Assembly: GCA_029267795.1 (NCBI GenBank)
Contig: JAJUHR010000084.1
Location: 1 to 7,587, forward strand
DNA length: 7,587 bases
Reading direction: 5' to 3'
Origin: Planctomycetota bacterium
GTDB taxonomy: Bacteria > Planctomycetota > Phycisphaerae > Phycisphaerales > Phycisphaeraceae
Shown piece by piece: positions 1 to 7,469 of the stretch. The first letter of the stretch is position 1. The number at the start of each line of letters is the position of its first letter. The translations under genes and the position numbers were made by a program. A model generated the notes under the pieces. The model searched no databases, was not told where the DNA came from, and saw only the letters and a program-made list of their open reading frames with translations.

Positions 1-95
1 CCGAACCGCTGGGCAATGCGCCGAAATGCGCGATAATGCAAAGGCTCCGAGTCGACCAAGACCCCATCAAAATCGAAAACCACCGCCTTAAGCAC
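1..95 (-). CDS. HAD-superfamily hydrolase, beta-phosphoglucomutase-like (N-terminal fragment)
   Basis: Only the first 31 codons lie in the window; the gene continues past the left edge. The translation contains VVFDFDGVLVDSEPLHYRAF, which is HAD motif I. From the chosen start, D8 is the expected nucleophile and D10 the general acid/base. The DSEPLHYRAF stretch that follows is typical of the cap-bearing subgroup of beta-phosphoglucomutases, phosphoglycolate phosphatases and related sugar-phosphate phosphatases. These are cytoplasmic, Mg-dependent phosphoryl-transfer enzymes. The start is uncertain. No ATG occurs in this frame before an upstream in-frame stop, so GTG at 95 (GTG CTT AAG, giving MLKAVVFDFDG) is the best choice, and it matches the usual MLKAVIFDFDG beginning of the family. 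No clear Shine-Dalgarno precedes it. The gene is divergent from the regulator at 610. The substrate cannot be told from this fragment. Confidence 0.85.
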   Translation of the reverse strand, partial: MLKAVVFDFDGVLVDSEPLHYRAFRRIAQRF

Positions 96-609
96 CGCCA
101 GAGTGTAGGGAGAGGCGTCCGCGATGCCAACCGCCGGTGAATCTGAACCGCACTCATCGACAACTTCCGTGGTTAAGTATTTTTCCGGCGACCCGGTGCC
201 GGATAAGCCCGGAGTGGTTACAGCGTTGGATTTGTCTATGGAGCGTTGTCAGGAATGGGTCGTCCCGAGCCCATGACCCGCCACGGGCAGCTAATCACGA
301 GTACCCACCAAGAGTCAGGTTCGAAGGCACGACGAATCGGCCGTCCCTTCGCCTGTCTCGGGCGGTAAAAACAAACTCATCTCGATAGCAAGAAAAGATA
401 ACTTTATCGGTGGTATCACCCTGATTTACCGCTACCTGGGGTGAGCGCTTCCACGCCTTGTGCAACACTGTATGGCCCCTCATTTTTAGCCGAATCTTTC
501 ACGCCGTAACGGTTAACCCGAAGGTGAGGTTTGCCGATCAAGCTAGAGCCCAAACGCCCGCGAGGGGCCATGGTGCAAGAGGAGTCCTCAGGAGAAAGGT
601 TCACCTAAC
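96..609. other. Divergent intergenic region, no gene seen
   Basis: This 514-bp spacer separates the HAD gene (minus) from the HTH-receiver gene (plus). The open frames inside it are short, rich in Arg, Ser and Pro, and resemble no family I know, so I treat it as non-coding. It holds several small inverted repeats: CCGGC at 185-189 with GCCGG at 198-202, GATAA/TTATC around 396-409, and the palindrome GGTTAACC at 511-518. It also holds TTAGCCGAA at 486-494, whose reverse complement recurs at 2228-2236. No promoter with good matches at both -35 and -10 was found for either flanking gene. The length leaves room for a small RNA, but nothing in the sequence identifies one. Confidence 0.5.
590..599 (+). 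promoter_or_regulatory. Ribosome binding site for the HTH-receiver gene
   Basis: AGGAG (590-594) runs into AAAGG (595-599), a purine-rich tract ending 10 bases before the ATG at 610. It supports that ATG as the start, which also places the HTH at the very N-terminus. Confidence 0.6.
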
Positions 610-1188
610 ATGCCTCGCCAAAAAGACATCCTGACCACGGGAGAGGTCGCCAAGATCTGCAATGTCGCCCCCCGCACCGTCAGTAAGTGGTTTGACTCGG
701 GTCAGTTGCGGGGTTACCGGATCCCCGGGTCCAAGGACCGGCGAATCCCGCTCAACGCCCTGATCCGCTTCATGAAGGCTCACAATATCCCCATGGACGG
801 GCTGCAAAGCGGCCGGACACGGGTGCTGATCGTGGATGACGAGTCCGAGATCGTCGAGGTGCTCGAAAAAGTCCTGACGGAACAAGCTAACTACGAGGTA
901 CGCACGGCCCACGGCGGATTCGCGGCGGGCGTCGAGTGCGAAAAATTCCGCCCCCACGTGCTGCTGCTGGACATCCACCTGGGCGACGTCCGAGGCGAAG
1001 AGGTCCTCAAGCTGGTTCGAGAAAACGCTGACCTGCAGTTGACCAAAGTCATCGCGATGAGCGGCAAACTCACCGACGGCCAAGCCCATCAACTGATCCA
1101 GAACGGCTTCGATGGCTACCTGAAAAAGCCCTTCCACGTACGGCAGGTGATCGACGCCATCGAAGAAGCCACGGCCATCGTCTACTAA
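610..1188 (+). CDS. Orphan regulator: N-terminal excisionase/MerR-type HTH fused to a C-terminal receiver domain
   Basis: A 192-residue cytoplasmic protein. Residues about 7-56 form a winged-HTH of the excisionase/BldC/MerR type (LTTGEVAKICNVAPRTVSKW, then GQLRGYRIPGSKDRRIP as the wing). Residues about 69-187 form a CheY-like receiver. RVLIVDDE supplies the acidic pair D76/D77, LLLDIHLGD the phosphoacceptor D121, AMSG the switch residue S151, and LKKPF the conserved lysine K173. All key receiver residues are present, so it should accept phosphate from a histidine kinase and change DNA binding or dimerisation. The domain order is the reverse of classical response regulators, where the receiver comes first. 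No kinase is adjacent, so its partner is elsewhere. The ATG at 610 is supported by the purine tract at 590-599. The stop is TAA, followed by a hairpin at 1223-1251 shared with the converging phosphoesterase gene. The targets and signal are not known. Confidence 0.92.
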   Translation: MPRQKDILTTGEVAKICNVAPRTVSKWFDSGQLRGYRIPGSKDRRIPLNALIRFMKAHNIPMDGLQSGRTRVLIVDDESEIVEVLEKVLTEQANYEVRTAHGGFAAGVECEKFRPHVLLLDIHLGDVRGEEVLKLVRENADLQLTKVIAMSGKLTDGQAHQLIQNGFDGYLKKPFHVRQVIDAIEEATAIVY

Positions 1189-1222
1189 CCCGGGCGCAAA
1201 CGAAAGACGGCTGCCTGCGAAA

Positions 1223-1251
1223 CGCGTCCCCCCGTCAGACGCTGGGACGCG
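1223..1251. terminator. GC-rich hairpin between convergent genes, possible bidirectional terminator
   Basis: CGCGTCCC (1223-1230) pairs perfectly with GGGACGCG (1244-1251). Inside, CGT (1233-1235) can pair with ACG (1239-1241), which extends the stem past a 2x2 internal mismatch. It sits midway between the stops of the regulator (1188) and the phosphoesterase (1279). There is no T-tract on either strand, so it is not a canonical intrinsic terminator. It may act as a 3'-end stabiliser or a Rho-assisted stop. Confidence 0.45.
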
Positions 1252-1278
1252 CCCACGCGACATTCGTTCGTATACCCT

Positions 1279-2145
1279 TCAGAGCATCACCGAGGCTAGC
1301 GGCACCAAGCACGACACCAGCTCATCGACCGCGTACTCCCGGGACAGATCCAAGGGCAATGCCACCCCGTGGTCGTGGTCCGAGGCCAATATAAGAATCG
1401 CCCCCCCTTCCACCTCGACGCTATAACCCATCTCGGCAGGCTGATGTCCCAGCAAGAATCGCTTACACCCCCACGCCGCGGCGAGTGCGCTGGCCGATTC
1501 CTGCGTGTGACGCCGGCCCCAAACCATGCTGTGTGCCGCCCCCCCGCACCGCATGTCGATCTCGGAGGGCACCCGTTCAAGGATGCTCAAATCAAAAGCG
1601 CCCAAACGGTGCGGCGACGGGACGCTATGAGCACAAAACAGGCCATTGGCGCACCGCACCGCCAGCGGCAAGCTTCGGATGAACCTCAGGACCGCCTCGC
1701 GGATGACCGAAGCCCCCTCGGCGTAGATAAATTCGATCCCCGCATCGAAGGCCTCGACCACATTGACCCCGCCCTTGGCGATGCCCTGACCGCTCCATTG
1801 GGCCAGCTCGTGATTCCCCAGCAGCACATGAACCTGGTGGGGCCAGCGCGTCTTGAGCATCGCGACCCGCGCCAACGTCCGCACGGAAAGATCACACCCG
1901 TTGACCAAGCGTGGGCTGTGGATCACCTCGTGTAACACCAGATGCACGTCGGGGCCGTCTTCCAATGCCGCGATCGAGAGTATCCGCTCAAGGTTCAGAC
2001 CGTGATCATGCAAATCCCCGGTCATAATCAGCCGCCCACGGGGCGGGAGGTACACAGCGCTACCGCGACGCAGTGGGCAATGGAGGTTGGCATCAGCCGC
2101 AAGTTCAAAGACGGTCCTAACTTCCTGATAGTTGTTTAAATCCAC
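1279..2145 (-). CDS. Metallophosphoesterase (calcineurin-like, PPP/ApaH-related) with a degenerate second motif
   Basis: A 288-residue protein with the calcineurin-like order of metal-site motifs: GDLHDHG at 43-49 (D44, H46), GNHE at 110-113 (N111, H112), CAHS at 171-174 (H173) and GHQP at 233-236 (H234). Enzymes of this fold hydrolyse phosphomonoesters or diesters, such as phosphoproteins or dinucleoside polyphosphates, with two metal ions. The second PPP motif, GDxxDRG, is expected near residues 72-78, but the sequence there is HEVIHSP. The bridging aspartate therefore seems replaced by E73, with histidines nearby. I recall similar planctomycete proteins with an E-[LV]-I-H in this place, so this looks like a lineage subfamily and not decay. 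No signal peptide or membrane segment is seen. The start is GTG at 2145; GGAG lies about 10 bases upstream and no in-frame ATG precedes it. The stop is TGA. The gene converges on the regulator at 610 and is divergent from the lipoprotein gene. The substrate cannot be inferred. Confidence 0.88.
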   Translation of the reverse strand: MDLNNYQEVRTVFELAADANLHCPLRRGSAVYLPPRGRLIMTGDLHDHGLNLERILSIAALEDGPDVHLVLHEVIHSPRLVNGCDLSVRTLARVAMLKTRWPHQVHVLLGNHELAQWSGQGIAKGGVNVVEAFDAGIEFIYAEGASVIREAVLRFIRSLPLAVRCANGLFCAHSVPSPHRLGAFDLSILERVPSEIDMRCGGAAHSMVWGRRHTQESASALAAAWGCKRFLLGHQPAEMGYSVEVEGGAILILASDHDHGVALPLDLSREYAVDELVSCLVPLASVML

Positions 2146-2297
2146 CCGTGATCGACTCCGGCAATCCCGACCAGCAATATGGATCTCGACTTTCGGCTAT
2201 TCTCTGCTGTCCTTAACCCTAATTTTTTTCGGCTAATCCAGCCGTCTTGCCGATCTAAACTCGTGAGGGGACGATCACCCCTGCCCGTATCCCCTAG

Positions 2298-2326
2298 TTG
2301 ACCTATAAGCAAAGCACCAGCCTAAT
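2298..2326 (+). promoter_or_regulatory. Possible sigma70-type promoter inside the long spacer
   Basis: TTGACC (2298-2303) matches five of six -35 bases. After 17 bases, CCTAAT (2321-2326) matches four of six -10 bases but lacks the key second A. A start near 2333 would fall inside the perfect palindrome at 2328-2341. The nearest downstream gene is about 440 bp away, so this would drive either a long leader or a small RNA. Confidence 0.25.
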
Positions 2327-2327
2327 A

Positions 2328-2341
2328 GCGCGGGCCCGCGC
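2328..2341. repeat. Perfect 14-bp GC palindrome
   Basis: GCGCGGGCCCGCGC reads identically on both strands. It lies directly downstream of the possible -10 at 2321-2326, a place where a dimeric repressor could sit. In a high-GC genome some such palindromes arise by chance. Confidence 0.5.
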
Positions 2342-2581
2342 CCTTCGGAGACCGGCTACAGCACAAAGAAATATCCTCCCAGTGCTTTGGGGTCGCCAGT
2401 CCAGCGCATCCCGGCCGAATGAATCCCGCACCCGCACGAAAGATACCGGACCTCCCCCGGCACAAAAGGTTTCGAGAACTTATAGAGGCCTTACAACGTA
2501 TTCCATCGTGGGCCCCGGTGATCGCTAAGAGTATACGGGATTATCGAGGGGCATACGTCTTTTCGGCATTCTACCTTCGCC

Positions 2582-2617
2582 CCCGGAAAGGCTCGGCGCG
2601 GCTTAGGCCTTGCCGGG
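2582..2617. repeat. Imperfect 11-bp inverted repeat (hairpin)
   Basis: CCCGGAAAGGC (2582-2592) and GCCTTGCCGGG (2607-2617) pair over 11 positions with one mismatch, around a 14-base loop. GGCCTT is also directly repeated at 2606-2611 and 2616-2621. A loose T-rich stretch follows on the plus strand. It could be the 3' hairpin of a small RNA, a processing site, or a REP-like unit. Confidence 0.45.
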
Positions 2618-2689
2618 CCTTCATTGCTTTGTATGCCCCCCACTTCAAGAACGTCCGCCCTAACTGGTTAGACCGAGAAACCGACCGAC

Positions 2690-2709
2690 AAGCCGCTGCA
2701 AAGCGGTTT
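2690..2709. repeat. Hairpin with GCAA loop abutting the lipoprotein -35 box
   Basis: AAGCCGCT (2690-2697) and AGCGGTTT (2702-2709) pair over eight positions, with one G-U pair in RNA, around a GCAA (GNRA-type) tetraloop. The last two bases belong to the -35 TTGACA at 2708-2713. It may end an upstream transcript or act as a protein-binding inverted repeat next to the promoter. Confidence 0.45.
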
Positions 2710-2736
2710 GACAGCTCTGGCGGCGGGGTGCAAAAT
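2708..2736 (+). promoter_or_regulatory. Sigma70-type promoter for the lipoprotein gene
   Basis: A perfect -35 TTGACA (2708-2713), a 17-base spacer, and CAAAAT (2731-2736, four of six -10 bases) give a predicted start near 2743. This leaves a leader of about 30 bases before the ATG at 2773 and includes its ribosome binding site. It is the best promoter match in the window. Confidence 0.55.
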
Positions 2737-2756
2737 CAAACCAACATGAACCTTAC

Positions 2757-2764
2757 GGAAAGGG
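2757..2764 (+). promoter_or_regulatory. Ribosome binding site that decides the lipoprotein start
   Basis: GGAAAGGG lies 8 bases before the ATG at 2773. The alternative in-frame ATG at 2746 would lie about 3 bases from the predicted transcript start and has no room for such a site. Confidence 0.55.
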
Positions 2765-2772
2765 TGGTTGCC

Positions 2773-3045
2773 ATGAGGCTTTGGACGATCGCTCGCGGGG
2801 TCTGGCTTCTGATGATCTTCATCCTCTGTCTAGCAGCCGGATGTCAGGGACAGGGCACGATCACGCCCGAATCTGTGCGGTCCGACATGAGCCCTGAGTT
2901 GGAAACGATGGCGATGACGCGCCAGCAGCACATGAACAACACCAGTCGCTCTTTGGATACCACGATGCGGCAATTCCACGATGATTTGGATCGAACGCTT
3001 CTGATCGATCAGCCTTCGCGGATGAGCATATATCGAGTCCCGTAA
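2773..3045 (+). CDS. Small predicted lipoprotein (90 aa), function unknown
   Basis: From ATG 2773 the protein begins MRLWTIARGVWLLMIFILCL and continues AAGC. This is a short basic n-region, a hydrophobic stretch (about residues 9-22) and a lipobox-like LAAGC with the lipidated cysteine expected at C24. The mature part of about 67 residues is polar, rich in Met, Asp and Arg, probably helical (TMAMTRQQHMNNTSRSLDTT), and ends with DDLDRTLLIDQPSRMSIYRV plus a final Pro. I recall small planctomycete proteins ending in a similar D-x-D-R...L-x-D-x-P-S-R-L/M-x-x-Y pattern, which suggests a conserved lineage family of unknown role. It is likely anchored in a membrane facing the periplasm. The start at 2773 is preferred over 2746 because of the ribosome site at 2757-2764 and because the signal peptide then begins at residue 1. 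The gene has its own promoter and terminator, so it is probably transcribed alone. No function should be assigned. Confidence 0.75.
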   Translation: MRLWTIARGVWLLMIFILCLAAGCQGQGTITPESVRSDMSPELETMAMTRQQHMNNTSRSLDTTMRQFHDDLDRTLLIDQPSRMSIYRVP

Positions 3046-3131
3046 TCGTCGCTTGCCTCCCCGCTGAATCAGTGGTTGGGGCGGACGACTTGCAACGTTT
3101 TTCGTTTTGAATGTAGCGTTCCTCGGACTTC

Positions 3132-3165
3132 AAAGCCCACGCGGAGTGCACCCCGTGGGCTTTTT
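3132..3165 (+). terminator. Rho-independent terminator after the lipoprotein gene
   Basis: AAAGCCCACG (3132-3141) and CGTGGGCTTT (3154-3163) form a perfect 10-bp stem with a 12-base loop, followed by a run of T to 3165 and more T at 3168-3170. It lies 86 bases after the lipoprotein stop and closes that transcript. Confidence 0.88.
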
Positions 3166-3396
3166 CCTTTGTCGCGAGGGTGGCTGGAGCCCAGCACAGC
3201 GATGCCCCGAAATACTCCCCCGGTATTCGCTTTGGTGTCGTTTCGCCGGGCGCCACGGACGGCTTGCCCGCCAGTACCCAACACCACGAACCGATCGACA
3301 CCGGCTGGCAAGCAGCCAGTGCCGCATGCCCGTGGTGTCGCTCCGCCCCACCACACCTACTCGAGCTTCGTCGCCTACACCCAATATCAAACGCCC
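3166..3396. other. Convergent intergenic region, no gene seen
   Basis: This is the spacer between the lipoprotein terminator and the end of carB. Open frames on both strands here are mutually overlapping and compositionally odd, so none is accepted. Its main content is the set of competing inverted repeats at 3281-3340. No canonical T-tailed terminator for carB is visible on the minus strand. Confidence 0.5.
3281..3340. repeat. Nested and competing inverted repeats downstream of carB
   Basis: ACACCACG (3281-3288) pairs with CGTGGTGT (3331-3338). CGACACC (3296-3302) pairs with GGTGTCG (3334-3340), which overlaps the same 3' arm, so the two pairings exclude each other. CTGGC (3305-3309) and GCCAG (3315-3319) form an inner hairpin compatible with both. 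The GGTGTCG arm also occurs at 3234-3240. It may form the 3' end of the carB message. Confidence 0.45.
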
Positions 3397-3415
3397 CTAA
3401 CCCACTAGGTTAGGG
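3395..3415. repeat. Inverted repeat overlapping the carB stop codon
   Basis: CCCTAAC (3395-3401) and GTTAGGG (3409-3415) form a perfect 7-bp stem around 7 bases. The TAG stop of carB (3397-3399) lies in one arm. It may be a weak 3'-end structure. Confidence 0.4.
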
Positions 3416-4752
3416 CTGCTGCGAAGTGGCTGCTCCGTAACGACCACTTTCTGTAAATCTACGAAGTAATCCTGAAGTGCACGCACGCCCCAGTGCCCCG
3501 CTTGGAGGGCGCGGATCGCCTGCACAGCCGCCGCGGCCCCGGTGATGGTCGTGATCATCGGCACGCTGAAGCGCACCGCGGTGGCACGCAGCCTCCCCTC
3601 GTCGGTCCGCACGCCCTTGCGCGTCGGCGTGTTGATGATCAGCGCCAGCTCGCGGTTTTTGATCAGGTCCTCGGCGTTCGGCCGGCCTTCGCTGATCTTG
3701 CGGACCCGCTGCGTCTGGACCCCCTGCCGCTGCAGATGCTCGTGCGTCCCCCCGGTGGTTAGCACGACCAGGCCCATCGACTGCAGGCTGCGAACGATGT
3801 CCACGATGTAGGGCTTGTCGCTGTCGCGGACCGAGACAAACACCCTGCCCTCGGTGGGCAGCGCGTTGCCCGCGGCCATCTGAGACTTGGCGAACGCCAG
3901 CGGGAACCCCGCGTCGATCCCCATCACCTCTCCTGTGGACCGCATCTCCGGGCCAAGGATGATGTCGGTGTCCGGAAACTTGTTGAACGGGAAGACCGAT
4001 TCCTTCACGGAGGTGTGCATCGGCGTCACCTCGCGGACGATCCCCAGCTCCGCCAGCTGCTTCCCGGCCATCACCTTCGCGGCGATCCTCGCCCACGAGA
4101 CCCCGGTGGCCTTACTGACGAACGGCACGGTACGCGAAGCCCGGGGGTTGACCTCCAGAACGTTGGGCTCGTATTCCTCACCGGCGGCCACGCCCGGGCG
4201 CTTGATCGCGAACTGCACGTTCATCAGCCCACGCACCCGCAGGGCCTTGGCGAGCTGGCGGGCCTGCTGCTTGACCTGCTCCACCGCAGACGCTGGCAGC
4301 GAGTACGCGGGGATGGCACAGGCGCTATCCCCCGAATGGATCCCGGCCTCCTCGATGTGCTCCATCACCCCGCACACCAGTGCCCGGCAGCCGTACTCAC
4401 CCCCCTCTGCCGTGGCCGCAGCCGATCCGTCGGCGGCGGGGAAATCAGCGATCACGTCCACGTCGCACTCGATCGCCTCGGAGAGGAACTTATCAATCAA
4501 GATCGGCTGGTCGGGCAGGTCGCTGGCGCCCATCGCCAGGGCCATGTAGAACCGCAGTTGCACGTCGTCGAACACGGTTTCCATCGCCCGGCCGCCCAAG
4601 ACGAAGCTCGGCCGCACCAGCACCGGGTATCCGATGCGGTTGGCCACCTCGATCGCCTGGTCGACGTTGTACGCGATCCCGTGCCCGGGCTGGCGGATGT
4701 CCAGCTTCTGCAGCAGCGCCGCGAACCGCTGCCGGTCCTCCGCCAGGTCGAT
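3397..4752 (-). CDS. carB: CarB C-terminal part (451 aa after the TAG): second ATP-grasp and MGS-like regulatory domain
   Basis: Similarity resumes at once after the TAG with IDLAEDRQRF, matching AIDRAEDRERF of E. coli. Using full-gene numbering, the second ATP-grasp has YPVLVRPSFVLGGRAME (844-860), GVMEHIEEAGIHSGDSACAI (930-949), RVRGLMNVQFAIK and EVNPRASRTVPFVSKATG. The MGS-like domain, where ornithine or UMP act in E. coli, begins near GRVFVSVRDSDK (about 1104) and includes KISEGRPNAEDLI and INTPTRKG. Small Ala/Gly-rich insertions occur near 905-923 and 988-998, and the tail is slightly longer than in E. coli. No good restart site is visible. The first GTG is at 4647 with only a GAG directly against it, the first ATG is at 4584 inside the ATP-grasp, and neither has a spaced Shine-Dalgarno. 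Independent translation is therefore unlikely, unlike true split carB genes. Confidence 0.8.
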   Translation of the reverse strand: MDLAEDRQRFAALLQKLDIRQPGHGIAYNVDQAIEVANRIGYPVLVRPSFVLGGRAMETVFDDVQLRFYMALAMGASDLPDQPILIDKFLSEAIECDVDVIADFPAADGSAAATAEGGEYGCRALVCGVMEHIEEAGIHSGDSACAIPAYSLPASAVEQVKQQARQLAKALRVRGLMNVQFAIKRPGVAAGEEYEPNVLEVNPRASRTVPFVSKATGVSWARIAAKVMAGKQLAELGIVREVTPMHTSVKESVFPFNKFPDTDIILGPEMRSTGEVMGIDAGFPLAFAKSQMAAGNALPTEGRVFVSVRDSDKPYIVDIVRSLQSMGLVVLTTGGTHEHLQRQGVQTQRVRKISEGRPNAEDLIKNRELALIINTPTRKGVRTDEGRLRATAVRFSVPMITTITGAAAAVQAIRALQAGHWGVRALQDYFVDLQKVVVTEQPLRSSPNLVG

Positions 4753-7158
<2,406 letters not shown>

Positions 7159-7164
7159 CCGCGG

Positions 7165-7169
7165 ACCTC
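7165..7169 (-). promoter_or_regulatory. Ribosome binding site of carB
   Basis: GAGGT on the minus strand lies 6 bases before ATG 7158. It confirms the family-standard MPKRTD start over upstream in-frame candidates. Confidence 0.65.
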
Positions 7170-7203
7170 GAAGCGAAAGGTCGGAAACGACCAAATTGGG
7201 CAG

Positions 7204-7232
7204 ATGGTAACCACATCCGGATCGTAGGCCAA
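7204..7232 (-). promoter_or_regulatory. Possible carB promoter
   Basis: On the minus strand TTGGCC (7232-7227), a 17-base spacer and TACCAT (7209-7204) each match four of six sigma70 consensus bases. The predicted start near 7197 gives a leader of about 40 bases, which would contain the small hairpin at 7179-7192. Confidence 0.35.
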
Positions 7233-7400
7233 GTGTTCGCCGGATCGGACCTGTCGATGGGTCGCACCCTGCTGAAGGCGCTTCAATCGCCGCACGGGGT
7301 GCCACTGCAGGCCGAGCCGAAAGCGAGGCTGCGGTGTGCCCCGGGTGCCATAGGTCCGAGCCTGCCCGGACATGATGGTTCAGATTTGGCCGCGTCGTCG

Positions 7401-7427
7401 CCCCGCCCCCCCCACCCCAGCCCACCC
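7401..7427 (-). other. Predicted G-quadruplex motif
   Basis: On the minus strand five runs of three or more G (3, 3, 4, 8 and 4) are separated by loops of one or two bases. This satisfies the usual G-quadruplex pattern with very short loops. It lies on the coding strand of both neighbours, 43 bases past the end of the YfcE-like gene. Confidence 0.6.
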
Positions 7428-7469
7428 AGAGTCGCCGCAAAGCGACGCCCACGGCCGGTCCCCCCAGGC

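Larger units (their letters stand above)
2146..2772. other. Long divergent intergenic region with structured repeats, no gene accepted
   Basis: This 627-bp spacer lies between the phosphoesterase (minus) and the lipoprotein (plus). An open frame from 2419 runs into the lipoprotein frame, but its upstream part resembles nothing known and spans a promoter, so I reject it as coding. The spacer contains a repeated TTTCGGCTA (2191-2199 and 2227-2235), a small hairpin CGGCT/AGCCG (2230-2244), a possible promoter at 2298-2326, a 14-bp palindrome at 2328-2341, an 11-bp imperfect hairpin at 2582-2617, and a hairpin abutting the lipoprotein promoter at 2690-2709. An unannotated small RNA starting near 2333 is possible but not shown. 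Confidence 0.5.
7159..7469. other. Intergenic leader between the YfcE-like gene and carB
   Basis: A 311-bp spacer between two minus-strand genes. From the carB side it holds the ribosome site (ACCTC at 7165-7169), a small hairpin GGTCG/CGACC (7179-7192), a possible promoter (7204-7232) and a C-rich run (7401-7427). Just after the YfcE-like stop there is a weak GTCGC/GCGAC inverted repeat (7431-7446) without a T-tract. No gene is accepted here. The carB frame is open through the region but has no recognisable protein content. Confidence 0.5.

Noticed and set aside
310..335. GGTTCGAAGG, resembling a tRNA T-loop
   Set aside because: No pairing T-stem, no anticodon or acceptor arm, and no CCA-side partner could be found around it.
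601..1263. Long minus-strand frame antisense to the HTH-receiver gene
   Set aside because: It is a codon-position shadow of the real plus-strand gene, with no family resemblance.
2220..2244. Hairpin CGGCT/AGCCG next to a T-run, considered as a terminator
   Set aside because: The T-run precedes the hairpin on the plus strand and appears as A after it on the minus strand, which is the wrong order for termination in either direction.
2419..2772. N-terminal extension of the lipoprotein frame to ATG 2419 (208-residue protein)
   Set aside because: It would bury the signal peptide and lipobox in mid-protein and spans a consensus promoter and hairpins. The ATG at 2773 has a ribosome site at the right distance.
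3076..3408. Several overlapping frames on both strands in the lipoprotein-carB spacer
   Set aside because: They cross the strong terminator at 3132-3165, overlap each other on both strands, and have no recognisable protein features or ribosome sites.
3410..4096. Second minus-strand frame within carB
   Set aside because: Repetitive Arg/Gly/Ala/Asp composition is typical of a shifted frame of high-GC coding DNA; the CarB frame covers the same stretch with full motifs.
7159..7452. In-frame upstream extension of carB to 7452
   Set aside because: The extra 98 residues are low-complexity Gly/Arg/Pro sequence without family similarity. The standard MPKRTD start at 7158 has a well-placed GAGGT, and a promoter candidate lies inside the extension.
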